The translations under genes and the position numbers were made by a program. Below the pieces are notes generated by a model that did no database searches, was not told the DNA's origin, and saw only the letters and a list, made by a program, of their open reading frames with translations. From Hyphomonadaceae bacterium BRH_c29 (GTDB lineage Bacteria > Pseudomonadota > Alphaproteobacteria > Caulobacterales > Hyphomonadaceae), in contig LADW01000069.1 of the NCBI GenBank assembly GCA_000961695.1, positions 1 through 52,153 of the forward strand: a DNA stretch of 52,153 nt, given 5' to 3'. Position 1 is the stretch's first letter; each line of letters begins with the position of its first letter. Shown here one piece after another: positions 45,090 through 52,153 of this stretch.

Positions 45090-45908
45090 ATGAAAAAACC
45101 CGTTCTCTGGATCGTTTCCGCAGCCGTTGCGATTGCGCTTGGTGCCTGGCTCTGGCGCACAGTCATCGCGCCGCCCCCCTATATCGAGATCAGCCCGCTC
45201 AGCTACACCGACTATGCGAGCTGGGCCGTGATCCCCAAGGAAATGCCTTCACCGGTCTGGAAAGACGGCTGGGCGGTGGATGTGTTCCTTGTGGACAGCG
45301 CGTCAGAACTGAAAGGACGCAGCGGCAAAGACCTGAACAAGAAAGAGCAGAACGCGCGCCTTCAGGGCCGGATGCTGGAAGACGGCCTGTCTGCGATGGG
45401 CCCGGTCTACGCACCGCTCTACCGCGCGGATGCCAAGGGAGACGATCTGTCCCGCGCTTTCCTGATCTATCTGAAGCAACACAATCACGGGCGGGCAATC
45501 GTTCTCGCGGCGGACACACCGCTTCCGGAAGCCCTGCTCGCGGAACTCCAGCGAGACCCGAACCTCGTCGAACGTTTCGGAGGCTTTTACCGTATCGGAA
45601 AGCAGCCCGGCTCAGTGACACTCGTGGAAGACCCGGCGCGGACCATTGAAGCCTACTGCCCGGCGCACATCAAAGAAGCCGATACGTGCGTGCACGATAT
45701 CACAACGATTCATCGTGGCGGCTTCGCTGTCCTCGCCCCCGATACGGCAGTCGAAGACACTGACACGACCGAATTCATGGCCTGGCTCGCGACCAACGTG
45801 TCCCCGGCCGCAGAACCGCTGGGCGATATTGAGGAAGTCGAAATTGTCGACATCCGCCGCCCCGGCGACACGGATGAGCGCCGCGCCAAAAAGAAGAATC
45901 GCGACTAG
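45090..45908 (+). CDS. Exported DUF3089-like protein, likely non-catalytic
   Basis: A 272-aa protein with an N-terminal membrane/signal segment (PVLWIVSAAVAIALGAWLW). Its pattern resembles DUF3089 alpha/beta hydrolases: DYASWAVIP, GWAVDVFLVDS, VYAPLYRA, and NHGRAIVLA, where relatives have a nucleophile elbow of the GHSQG type. Here that stretch reads AADTPLPEALL, so the catalytic Ser seems absent. A C-terminal tail is acidic then Lys/Arg-rich. Family assignment is tentative. Its stop overlaps the convergent maiA-like stop (CTAG). Confidence 0.55.
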   Translation: MKKPVLWIVSAAVAIALGAWLWRTVIAPPPYIEISPLSYTDYASWAVIPKEMPSPVWKDGWAVDVFLVDSASELKGRSGKDLNKKEQNARLQGRMLEDGLSAMGPVYAPLYRADAKGDDLSRAFLIYLKQHNHGRAIVLAADTPLPEALLAELQRDPNLVERFGGFYRIGKQPGSVTLVEDPARTIEAYCPAHIKEADTCVHDITTIHRGGFAVLAPDTAVEDTDTTEFMAWLATNVSPAAEPLGDIEEVEIVDIRRPGDTDERRAKKKNRD

Positions 45909-46546
45909 GCTGGCTGGTTGGCTTCCGGTGATGCGCGCCGGAACGCATCCAGCTCCAGACACGCAGAATCCAGTGCGACGAGCGTCGGAAATGCCGACAG
46001 GTCCATCTTGAACCTGCGGGCATTTGCGACCTGCGGAATGAGCGCGATCTCCGCCATTGTCGGGGCGTCTCCGAACAGGAATGCGCCGCTCTTGTGATCG
46101 GCTGCAAAGTCTTCGAGCGCTTCGAACCCACGCCGGATCCAATCATGGTACCAGCGCATGACTGCGGCTTCGTCCGCACCAAAGTCTGCGCGCAGGGCAG
46201 CCAGAACGGAGAGGTTATTGAGCGGATGAATGTCGCACGCGATCGTATCCGCGAAGGATCTTGCCTGCAGGCGAGCCCAGGGATCTGACGGCAGAAGCGG
46301 CGGCTCTGGATTTGTCTCGTCCAGCCACTCAATGATGGCCATGGACTGGCCCGCGCGTTGACCATCAACCTCAAGCGCCGGGACGCGCATCTGCGCGTTT
46401 ACGCTTTTATAGGCGCCTGCCTTCTGCTCATCCGCACCCGGCGCAATGTTCACCGGCAGGCTTTCGTAGGGAAGCCCTTTCAGGTTCAGCGCGATACGCA
46501 CACGATAGGCGGCGGATGAGCGCCAATAGTCATATAAACGGATCAT
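45905..46546 (-). CDS. maiA: Maleylacetoacetate isomerase / zeta-class glutathione S-transferase
   Basis: A 213-aa glutathione S-transferase. The N-terminal LYDYWRSSAAYRVRIALNLKGLPYE with the Ser-rich zeta signature, then MRVPALEVDGQ and QSMAIIEWLDE, and a C-terminal helical domain (GDAPTMAEIALIPQ) match MaiA, which isomerises maleylacetoacetate in tyrosine breakdown. It is coupled to astB by a 4-nt overlap, an odd partner for arginine degradation; a related isomerase or detoxification role is possible. I start at ATG 46546. Confidence 0.85.
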   Translation of the reverse strand: MIRLYDYWRSSAAYRVRIALNLKGLPYESLPVNIAPGADEQKAGAYKSVNAQMRVPALEVDGQRAGQSMAIIEWLDETNPEPPLLPSDPWARLQARSFADTIACDIHPLNNLSVLAALRADFGADEAAVMRWYHDWIRRGFEALEDFAADHKSGAFLFGDAPTMAEIALIPQVANARRFKMDLSAFPTLVALDSACLELDAFRRASPEANQPA

Positions 46547-47862
46547 GCGAGTTCCTCCAGGTCGAGCACACGCAACAGGCTTTCGCGCGCCAGACGACAT
46601 TCATCTGCAAGGGCTGGATCGGCCAGATCGCCCGGCGCGAGTTGGTCGCGGTAGGTCTTGCGGACGACAGCCTGCAGCGCATCGATCTTTTCTTCCGTCA
46701 TCAGAACACCCTGATGGCACGCCGCACGTTCCGCGTCGGTCATGACGACCCTCAGGCGTAGACAGGCGGGGCCGCCGCCATTACGCATCGATTGGCGCAC
46801 GTCCACATATTCCACACGGCCGATCGGGCCATTGCTGCTGACGAGGCGTTCGCAGTATTCGCGCGTTGAAGTCGTATCCTGCGCTTCTGACGGGGCGACG
46901 AGGACCAGCCGCGATTCCCCTGGAAACACGAGGAGCTGTGAGTTGAACAGGTATGAGCGGATCGCGTCTTCCAGCGGAACCTCGGCAGCTGGCACCATGA
47001 CCGGCTTGAGTTCAAACAGGCCCTCCGCTGCAGCGGACAGTGCCGCAATCGTGCCCGCTGTGTCTTCAAACGCGGCTTCGTGGAAGAACAACGTGTCTGC
47101 GGCGCCAACGCACACAACGTCATTGTGGAACGCCCCGGCATTGATCGCTGCACGCGATTGGCGCGCAAAGACAGCCTGCGCCGGTGTCAGGCCATGCCCC
47201 CGCGCAACGCTTTCGGCGGCGAGGCGGGTTTGGCGCGCTGGGAATCCAGCGACGCTTTCTCCGGCATCCCGTCCGTAAACAAACAGCTCCACACCGGGCG
47301 CGCCGTGTTCGGCGCACAGGCGCACATGATTGGCGGCACCTTCGTCTGCAAAGTCTGAATGCATGGGCAGTGCAGCGTGAACAGCAAAATACCGGTCATC
47401 CGAGAAGATCGCCTGAAGCGACGCTGTCGTATCCGGGTGCTCAACGGAGCGGTGCAGCATGGTGGAAAGGTTCGCCGCCGTCAGGTGCAGGCGACCGTCT
47501 TCCGTATCGGCGCAGGGCGAAACAGTGGCCGCGTTGGCCGTCCACATACTGCTGGCAGAATACGCGACCTTCAACAGACGCGGCGCCTGCGCGGCGGCCT
47601 GCTCAATGATCTGCCTGTCAGATCCACCAAAGCCCGCCGACACTAGCAAATCGAAGTTCGGTCGCGGCAGGGGTGGCAGGACGCCTTGAGCTAGCCCGGC
47701 CCGCAGCAGGAGCCGCATCTTCTCCAGCCCCTGCAGGGCAGCTTCGCGCGGGTTGGAAATATCACCAGCATTGTTCGCACTGGCCAGATTGCCATCTGAA
47801 AGGCCGCCATAATTATGGTTCGGACCGATCAATCCATCAAAATTGACTTCGGCAGCGCTCAC
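46543..47862 (-). CDS. astB: N-succinylarginine dihydrolase
   Basis: Second enzyme of the arginine succinyltransferase pathway: N-succinylarginine to succinylornithine, CO2 and ammonia, 439 aa. Signatures are VNFDGLIGPNHNYGGLSDGNLAS at the N-terminus, TVSPCADTEDGRLHL, FSDDRYFAVHAALPMHSDFADEG, and the C-terminal SMRNGGGPACLRLRVV with the active-site Cys. It overlaps astD by 4 nt upstream and the maiA-like gene downstream. Confidence 0.96.
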   Translation of the reverse strand: MSAAEVNFDGLIGPNHNYGGLSDGNLASANNAGDISNPREAALQGLEKMRLLLRAGLAQGVLPPLPRPNFDLLVSAGFGGSDRQIIEQAAAQAPRLLKVAYSASSMWTANAATVSPCADTEDGRLHLTAANLSTMLHRSVEHPDTTASLQAIFSDDRYFAVHAALPMHSDFADEGAANHVRLCAEHGAPGVELFVYGRDAGESVAGFPARQTRLAAESVARGHGLTPAQAVFARQSRAAINAGAFHNDVVCVGAADTLFFHEAAFEDTAGTIAALSAAAEGLFELKPVMVPAAEVPLEDAIRSYLFNSQLLVFPGESRLVLVAPSEAQDTTSTREYCERLVSSNGPIGRVEYVDVRQSMRNGGGPACLRLRVVMTDAERAACHQGVLMTEEKIDALQAVVRKTYRDQLAPGDLADPALADECRLARESLLRVLDLEELA

Positions 47863-49310
47863 TTCGGGAACCCCTGCGCGCTCATCCGGCCCGCCTTGTC
47901 AGACACCTGGCTCGCCTGCGGCCAGGCACAATAATCTGCCGCATAGTACGCACCGGGACGGAAGTTTCCGGACAATCCCGGACCACCAAACGGCATGTTC
48001 CCGCTGGCACCGGCGGTTGGCCGGTTGCGGTTCAGAATACCCGCACGCAGTTCCTGATGCGCTTTGACCCAGAGGACATCATCATCACTGATGAGCCCGC
48101 CGGAGAGTCCATAGCGGGAGGCGTTGGCCCGCGCGACGGCTTGGTCAAAGTCTGGCACACGGATGATCTGCATGACCGGGCCGAACAATTCCTCGTCTGG
48201 AACGTCTTTCGCGGCCGTTACATCCACCACACCGGCAGATACGAAACCACCGCCGCGTTCCAGCCGCTGCAGCGGCTTCAGAGCGCGCCCGCCTCGGGCG
48301 AGCAGCATGTCCTGAAATTCAACCGCATTCACAGCGGCGCGTTCTGAAACCAGCGGCCCCATGAACATACCGTCTTCGTTCCAGGCCCCGATCGCAAGAC
48401 CTTCCGCACGCGCCACGATGGCATCTGCCACCTGATTGCCCCATGCGCCTTCCGGCAGGATGATCCGCCGGGCACAGGAACAGCGCTGACCGCTCGTCAG
48501 GAAGGCCGACTGCGCGGCGATATCTGCGGCCGCGTCAACATCCGCCGGGTCCCAGATGATGAGCGGATTATTCCCACCCATTTCCAGCGCGAGGATGACT
48601 TCAGGCCGTCCCGCAAAATGCCTGTGAAAGAAAACACCGGTCGCAGCCGACCCGGTAAACAGGAGGCCGTTGATATCGGCATTGAGCAGCGCCCCGCCCG
48701 CGTCGCGGCCGCCATGAACGATGTTGAGACACCCCTCCGGCAGACCCGCAGCGGCAAAGGCTTCCGCCATGTAGTAAGCGACGCCAGGCGCAAGTTCAGA
48801 CGGCTTGAACACGCAGGTGTTGCCCGCCAACAGCGCCGGCACGATATGCCCGTTCGGAAGGTGGCCCGGAAAATTAAAAGGGCCGTACACGGCCATGACG
48901 CCGTGCGGTCGATGTGTCAGGTGCGATGACCCGAAATCCGCCGTGCTGAATTTTGATCCGGCCCGCTCGACTTGAGCGGCGATGGAGACAGCGACCTTCG
49001 CTTTCATTGTGGCAGCTTCGGATTTCGATTCCCAAAGCACCTTCCCCATGTCCCGGCTGACTGTTTCAGCGATGGCGTCGGCTCGTTTGGCGATCTCTTC
49101 GGCATAGCGCTCAAGGATCGCCGTCCGGTCACCCTGGGGCATGAGCGCCCATTTGGTGAAGGCACGGCGCGCAGAAGCAACCGCCTCGTTCACCTCAGCT
49201 TCGCTCGCGCCATTTCCTTCCCAGACAACATCGCCTGTGGCCGGGCAGTGATTTTCGAAATGCGCGCCAGAACCACTGCGCCAGCGGCCATCAATATAAA
49301 CGCCGTCCAT
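47859..49310 (-). CDS. astD: Succinylglutamate-semialdehyde dehydrogenase
   Basis: NAD-dependent aldehyde dehydrogenase of 483 aa acting in arginine catabolism. N-terminal VYIDGRWRSGSG, the nucleotide-binding FTGSAATGVFFHRH, the general base Glu in LEMGGNNPLII, and the catalytic Cys in TSGQRCSCARRIILP are typical of AstD. The C-terminal RPTAGASGNMPFGGPGLSGNFRPGAYYAADYC is also diagnostic. It lies between astA and astB. Confidence 0.95.
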   Translation of the reverse strand: MDGVYIDGRWRSGSGAHFENHCPATGDVVWEGNGASEAEVNEAVASARRAFTKWALMPQGDRTAILERYAEEIAKRADAIAETVSRDMGKVLWESKSEAATMKAKVAVSIAAQVERAGSKFSTADFGSSHLTHRPHGVMAVYGPFNFPGHLPNGHIVPALLAGNTCVFKPSELAPGVAYYMAEAFAAAGLPEGCLNIVHGGRDAGGALLNADINGLLFTGSAATGVFFHRHFAGRPEVILALEMGGNNPLIIWDPADVDAAADIAAQSAFLTSGQRCSCARRIILPEGAWGNQVADAIVARAEGLAIGAWNEDGMFMGPLVSERAAVNAVEFQDMLLARGGRALKPLQRLERGGGFVSAGVVDVTAAKDVPDEELFGPVMQIIRVPDFDQAVARANASRYGLSGGLISDDDVLWVKAHQELRAGILNRNRPTAGASGNMPFGGPGLSGNFRPGAYYAADYCAWPQASQVSDKAGRMSAQGFPK

Positions 49311-49312
49311 GA

Positions 49313-50353
49313 TTACTTGCTCCGTTGCCAGATCCGCCCATCGGCGCCGGGCTTCAGTTTGAGAAGCTCCAGAACATCGGGGCTCATGATTGCAGTGTCT
49401 TCATCCTTCAGAACACTCTTCGCCAGAGCGGCCCTGAAGTCCGGCAGGGAATCGCTGGACGCCATGCCCTGCTTTGCGGCTGGATCAGAGGAAACATCGC
49501 CTGCCAGAATTTTTACGCGGCGGCTCTCCCGGATCGTCCGGATATGCCTGCGCTGCGTGGTGACCAGAGGCCCGCCATCAAAAATGTCGACCGTCCGATC
49601 GAATTCGAAGCCTTCCCACTGCAGCAATTTGTACGCGCCCACACCATCAGAGTGACAACGGCCGATCACTTCCCGGGCCTCCGGCGGAAGAAGGTCCACA
49701 TAAATCGGATATTTCGGCATGAGATCGAGGATGAACTGATTGTCCGTCGTCGCAGACAACCTGTCCGCTTCGGTAAAATCCATCCGGAAGAAGTGCCGCC
49801 CGAGGCATTCCCAAAAAGGTGAGCCACCTTCATTGTCGACGACACCGCGAAGCTCCGCCAACACCTTGTCGCCGAACCGGTCCGGCGCCGCAGCCATCAG
49901 CAGATAACGCGACTGCGCAGCCAGCCGCCCCGCCCCGCCGCCGCGGTGCTCCGGCTTCAGAAAAAGAGTGCCAACTTCCGTATACCCGACATACTCATTC
50001 GTCAGCACAAGGGCATCCATATCAAACCGCAAATTGCCCGCAGCCTGACTGGCCTGGGCCAGCGTTATGACACGATAATTGAAAAAGGGCTGATCAATCC
50101 CGGTGCCCGCTTTTACGGCGGAGCAGCCGACCACTTCCCCCGTTTCGGCATTCTCCATCATGAGGAGATATTTGCCGTATTCGATACGCTGCAAACGACC
50201 AAGGAAAGCGTCATCCGATTTTTGCAGGCGCTCCCTCAGGATGGGTTCATCCACCGGAAGGCTGGTAAATCCGGGTCCGGACAGTTCTGCCAAATGAATC
50301 AGCGATGGCAGATCATCCAACCGCGAAGGCCGCATTACATACGTGTCTGCCAT
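49313..50353 (-). CDS. astA: Arginine N-succinyltransferase
   Basis: First enzyme of the pathway, transferring succinyl from succinyl-CoA to arginine, 346 aa with a GNAT-related fold. MRPSRLDDLPSLIHLAELSGPGFTSLP begins the protein; FLKPEHRGGGAGRLAAQSRYLLMAA, LRGVVDNEGGSPFWECLGRHFF and DVFDGGP-like text (VDIFDGGPLVTTQ) are AstA features. It lies 2 bp from the M20 hydrolase stop and 2 bp from astD. Confidence 0.94.
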   Translation of the reverse strand: MADTYVMRPSRLDDLPSLIHLAELSGPGFTSLPVDEPILRERLQKSDDAFLGRLQRIEYGKYLLMMENAETGEVVGCSAVKAGTGIDQPFFNYRVITLAQASQAAGNLRFDMDALVLTNEYVGYTEVGTLFLKPEHRGGGAGRLAAQSRYLLMAAAPDRFGDKVLAELRGVVDNEGGSPFWECLGRHFFRMDFTEADRLSATTDNQFILDLMPKYPIYVDLLPPEAREVIGRCHSDGVGAYKLLQWEGFEFDRTVDIFDGGPLVTTQRRHIRTIRESRRVKILAGDVSSDPAAKQGMASSDSLPDFRAALAKSVLKDEDTAIMSPDVLELLKLKPGADGRIWQRSK

Positions 50354-50355
50354 TT

Positions 50356-51615
50356 TCAGCGATCCATAAGAGCCTTGATGCCGGCGCCGTTTATCCGCCC
50401 ATCAGCCAGCCGGTTGAGAAGCAGAGCCGACAAGGTCGCACGCTCGGCAAAACTGTCAGTGACAACATATTCCTCGTTCGAGTGAATGCGCCCGCCCATC
50501 ACGCCAAGCGTGTCAACGTTCGGCACACCTGCCGCAAAGATGTTGTTGCCTTCGCAGACGCCGCCCGTGTCTTCGAACACCAGGCTCAGACCTAGCGCTT
50601 TGCCGGTCGCGGCGACGGCTTCAAACAGCGCTTGCTGGGCCGCATTACGTGGCTTGGGAGGCCTGTAGAAGCCCCCATGAAAGTGGCCATGAATACCATC
50701 GCGCGCCGTGGCGCGTGCGAACAGGCGCTCGATTTCATCCTTCGCCCACTGCGCTGCTTCAGCATCCGGGGCGCGGGCACCGAACCGGACGATGGCAAGT
50801 TGAGGCACGATATTGACCGGACCGCCCCCATCGATGGCACCGACATTGATGGTCACACCGTCGCGCTGGCCATTCAGGCCTTCCAGGCCAAGCACCAGCT
50901 CAGCAGCCGCTTCAATGGCACTTCGGCCTTCTTCTTTCGCGCGGCCAGCATGCGCTGCGCGTCCGTGCAGAACGATGTCGAATACGGCTGACCCCTTGCG
51001 TCCGCCGGCCATCGCGCCGGTATCCATGCAGGGCTCATAGGTCATGCCGATATGAGCGCCGGACCGGGCGGCTTCTGTCAGCGCGCGAGAGCTCGCGAAA
51101 TTGCCGATCTCCTCGTCCGGTGTCATCACGATCTGGTAGCCGAGTTTGTCTTTCAGCGGCCCGGCTTCGAATGCGAGCAGCGCCTCACGCATGATGCAGA
51201 GGCCGCCTTTCATATCTGCCAGTCCAGGTCCGTTAAGCCGGCCATCGCCGAGATCGCGTATCGTGTCGAACGTGCCCGGAGGAAACACCGTGTCGTAATG
51301 GCCGGACATAACCACCTGCACAGGTGCGTTCGGGCGGGATGACACGCGGATCACAGCCGATGTTTCCGTGGCCTCGGTTTCACCCGCCGCATTGACCGAT
51401 TCGAATGGATCGCCCGGCTCAAGCCGGACCTCGGCATCCAGTTCGGAAAAGGCGTCGGCAAGCATTGGCGCCAATTTGCGCAAGCCTTCGACATTCAAGC
51501 TTCCGGTATTGATGGAGGCCCAATTTCGGGTTTGCGAAATCATGCCTGCGGAACGCGCATTGAGGCGCTCTCGCGCAGCCTCGTCTTCGCGGCTCAAGTT
51601 GCTCAGATCAATCAT
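50356..51615 (-). CDS. M20 family metallohydrolase at the head of the ast operon
   Basis: A 419-aa zinc hydrolase of the carboxypeptidase G2 / ArgE / DapE group. Metal-site motifs are VVMSGHYDTVFPPG (HxD), GPGLADMKGGL, the catalytic/metal Glu pair in MTPDEEIGNF, and TYEPCMD. A dimerisation domain (VLHGRAAHAGRAKEEGRSA) is inserted. No signal peptide is seen. It begins the ast series; the usual desuccinylase AstE is not in this window, so this enzyme may release glutamate from N-succinylglutamate. That is inference. ATG at 51615 is chosen; a GTG five codons upstream is possible. Confidence 0.85.
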   Translation of the reverse strand: MIDLSNLSREDEAARERLNARSAGMISQTRNWASINTGSLNVEGLRKLAPMLADAFSELDAEVRLEPGDPFESVNAAGETEATETSAVIRVSSRPNAPVQVVMSGHYDTVFPPGTFDTIRDLGDGRLNGPGLADMKGGLCIMREALLAFEAGPLKDKLGYQIVMTPDEEIGNFASSRALTEAARSGAHIGMTYEPCMDTGAMAGGRKGSAVFDIVLHGRAAHAGRAKEEGRSAIEAAAELVLGLEGLNGQRDGVTINVGAIDGGGPVNIVPQLAIVRFGARAPDAEAAQWAKDEIERLFARATARDGIHGHFHGGFYRPPKPRNAAQQALFEAVAATGKALGLSLVFEDTGGVCEGNNIFAAGVPNVDTLGVMGGRIHSNEEYVVTDSFAERATLSALLLNRLADGRINGAGIKALMDR

Positions 51616-51672
51616 GGCTCTTGGTTTCACAGGAAACGATTTCCGGCAAGGCCCCTGACCTGCACCGTAAAC

Positions 51673-51700
51673 AAAAACGGCCCGGCGCAATGCCGGGCCG
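51673..51700 (-). terminator. Intrinsic terminator of the OmpA-family gene
   Basis: A perfect 9-bp GC-rich stem (CGGCCCGGC at 51678-51686 and GCCGGGCCG at 51692-51700) with a 5-nt loop is followed on the minus strand by TTTTTGTTT. It lies 26 bp after the OmpA-family stop and before the M20 gene, separating the two transcripts. Confidence 0.88.
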
Positions 51701-51726
51701 CTTCTCAAGGTCTTGTGTGAACCGAC

Positions 51727-52153
51727 TTATTTGACGGTGATCACAACTTCCGAACGACGGTTCAGCGGTTCGCGAACACCATCGCGGGTCGCTTTGGCCA
51801 GATCCGTTTCGCCTTTGGCGGATTCGGTGATCAGGCCGACGTCGATGCCACGTGCCACCAGTGCCTGGGACACGATGTCAGCACGGCGTTGCGACAGACG
51901 CTGGTTGTATGCGCTGGCACCCGACGTATCGGTGTGACCGGCGATGCTGACCGAGTTGGTTGCGCAGCTTGCTTCAGACTGGATGTTCGCAACAGCCTGA
52001 TCGATCACGGCCGAAGCCTGGCTCGTCAGATCTGCTTTGTCCCACTCGAAGTACACCACGAAGCTCTGGCCGAGATCCGAACAGACCACTGCCGGGCCGG
52101 TCGACACTTCGGTCGGAGGCGGCGGAGGCGGCGGGGGTGGCGGCGGCGGAGGT
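51727..52153 (-). CDS. OmpA-family outer-membrane protein, C-terminal part (cut by window edge)
   Basis: Only the last 142 codons are present. A run of 13 prolines at the window edge forms a linker, followed by the OmpA peptidoglycan-binding domain: VYFEWDKADLTSQASAVIDQA, SIAGHTDTSGASAYNQRLSQRRA with the conserved Asp and Arg that hold diaminopimelate, and a C-terminal NRRSEVVITVK. The N-terminal part, probably a beta-barrel, is outside. It anchors the outer membrane to peptidoglycan and has its own terminator. Confidence 0.92.
   Translation of the reverse strand, partial: PPPPPPPPPPPPPTEVSTGPAVVCSDLGQSFVVYFEWDKADLTSQASAVIDQAVANIQSEASCATNSVSIAGHTDTSGASAYNQRLSQRRADIVSQALVARGIDVGLITESAKGETDLAKATRDGVREPLNRRSEVVITVK

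Overview
The window looks like chromosomal DNA of an aerobic, high-GC alphaproteobacterium, most likely a Caulobacterales/Hyphomonadaceae-type organism. This is an inference from gene content: a pyruvate dehydrogenase whose E1-beta carries its own lipoyl domain, FixLJ with a haem PAS domain beside ccoNOQP-GHIS, a PopA-like degenerate GGDEF protein, the recG/sdhE/mfd cluster, and many lipoproteins. I saw no rRNA, tRNA, CRISPR array, prophage or plasmid functions. Apart from an IS481-family element cut by the left edge, the window is core genome, densely packed with short overlaps between genes.

Layout. 1-519: IS481-type element. 546-2639 (-): TsdA-like dihaem cytochrome c and a DUF2804 protein. 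2899-8687 (+): cell-wall and replication run (rlpA, DacC-type carboxypeptidase, tmk, holB, tatD, PhnP-like hydrolase). 8688-8885: convergent intergenic region with a dif-like XerC/XerD site. 8886-11484 (-): receiver protein, fixJ, fixL and a small membrane protein. 11635-19489 (+): ccoN, ccoO, ccoQ, ccoP, ccoG, ccoH, ccoI, ccoS, the complete cbb3 oxidase and its assembly set. 19486-24152 (-): pxpC, pxpB, pxpA, an Nramp-related transporter and a DUF2891 lipoprotein, preceded by a hairpin that would hide the first ribosome binding site. 24232-30078 (-): lpdA, pdhC, a DUF805-like membrane gene, pdhB, a 36-codon ORF and pdhA. 30143-32096 (-): ftsB-like, eno, rpmF. 32220-35587 (-): M19 dipeptidase, a candidate structured RNA with a strong terminator, a histidine phosphatase and a CoA transferase/racemase. 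35702-36952 (+): PopA-like c-di-GMP effector. 36949-42880: mfd and sdhE (-), recG (+). 42795-45908: DUF502 (-), phosphotransferase, DUF6285 and a DUF3089-like protein (+). 45905-51615 (-): arginine succinyltransferase pathway (maiA-like GST, astB, astD, astA, M20 hydrolase). 51727-52153 (-): the C-terminal part of an OmpA-family protein cut by the right edge.

How the genes work together. FixL/FixJ would sense low oxygen and the adjacent cco genes are the classic output, although no FixK/FNR gene or clear FNR box was found here. The PDH operon supplies acetyl-CoA. The pxp operon cleaves 5-oxoproline to glutamate and the ast operon degrades arginine towards glutamate, so two glutamate-yielding salvage routes lie in one window. 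The most interesting signals are the dif-like site, the Nramp-related transporter lacking metal-ligand residues inside the 5-oxoprolinase operon, its ribosome-binding-site hairpin, the PopA-like protein, and the extra genes inside the PDH operon.
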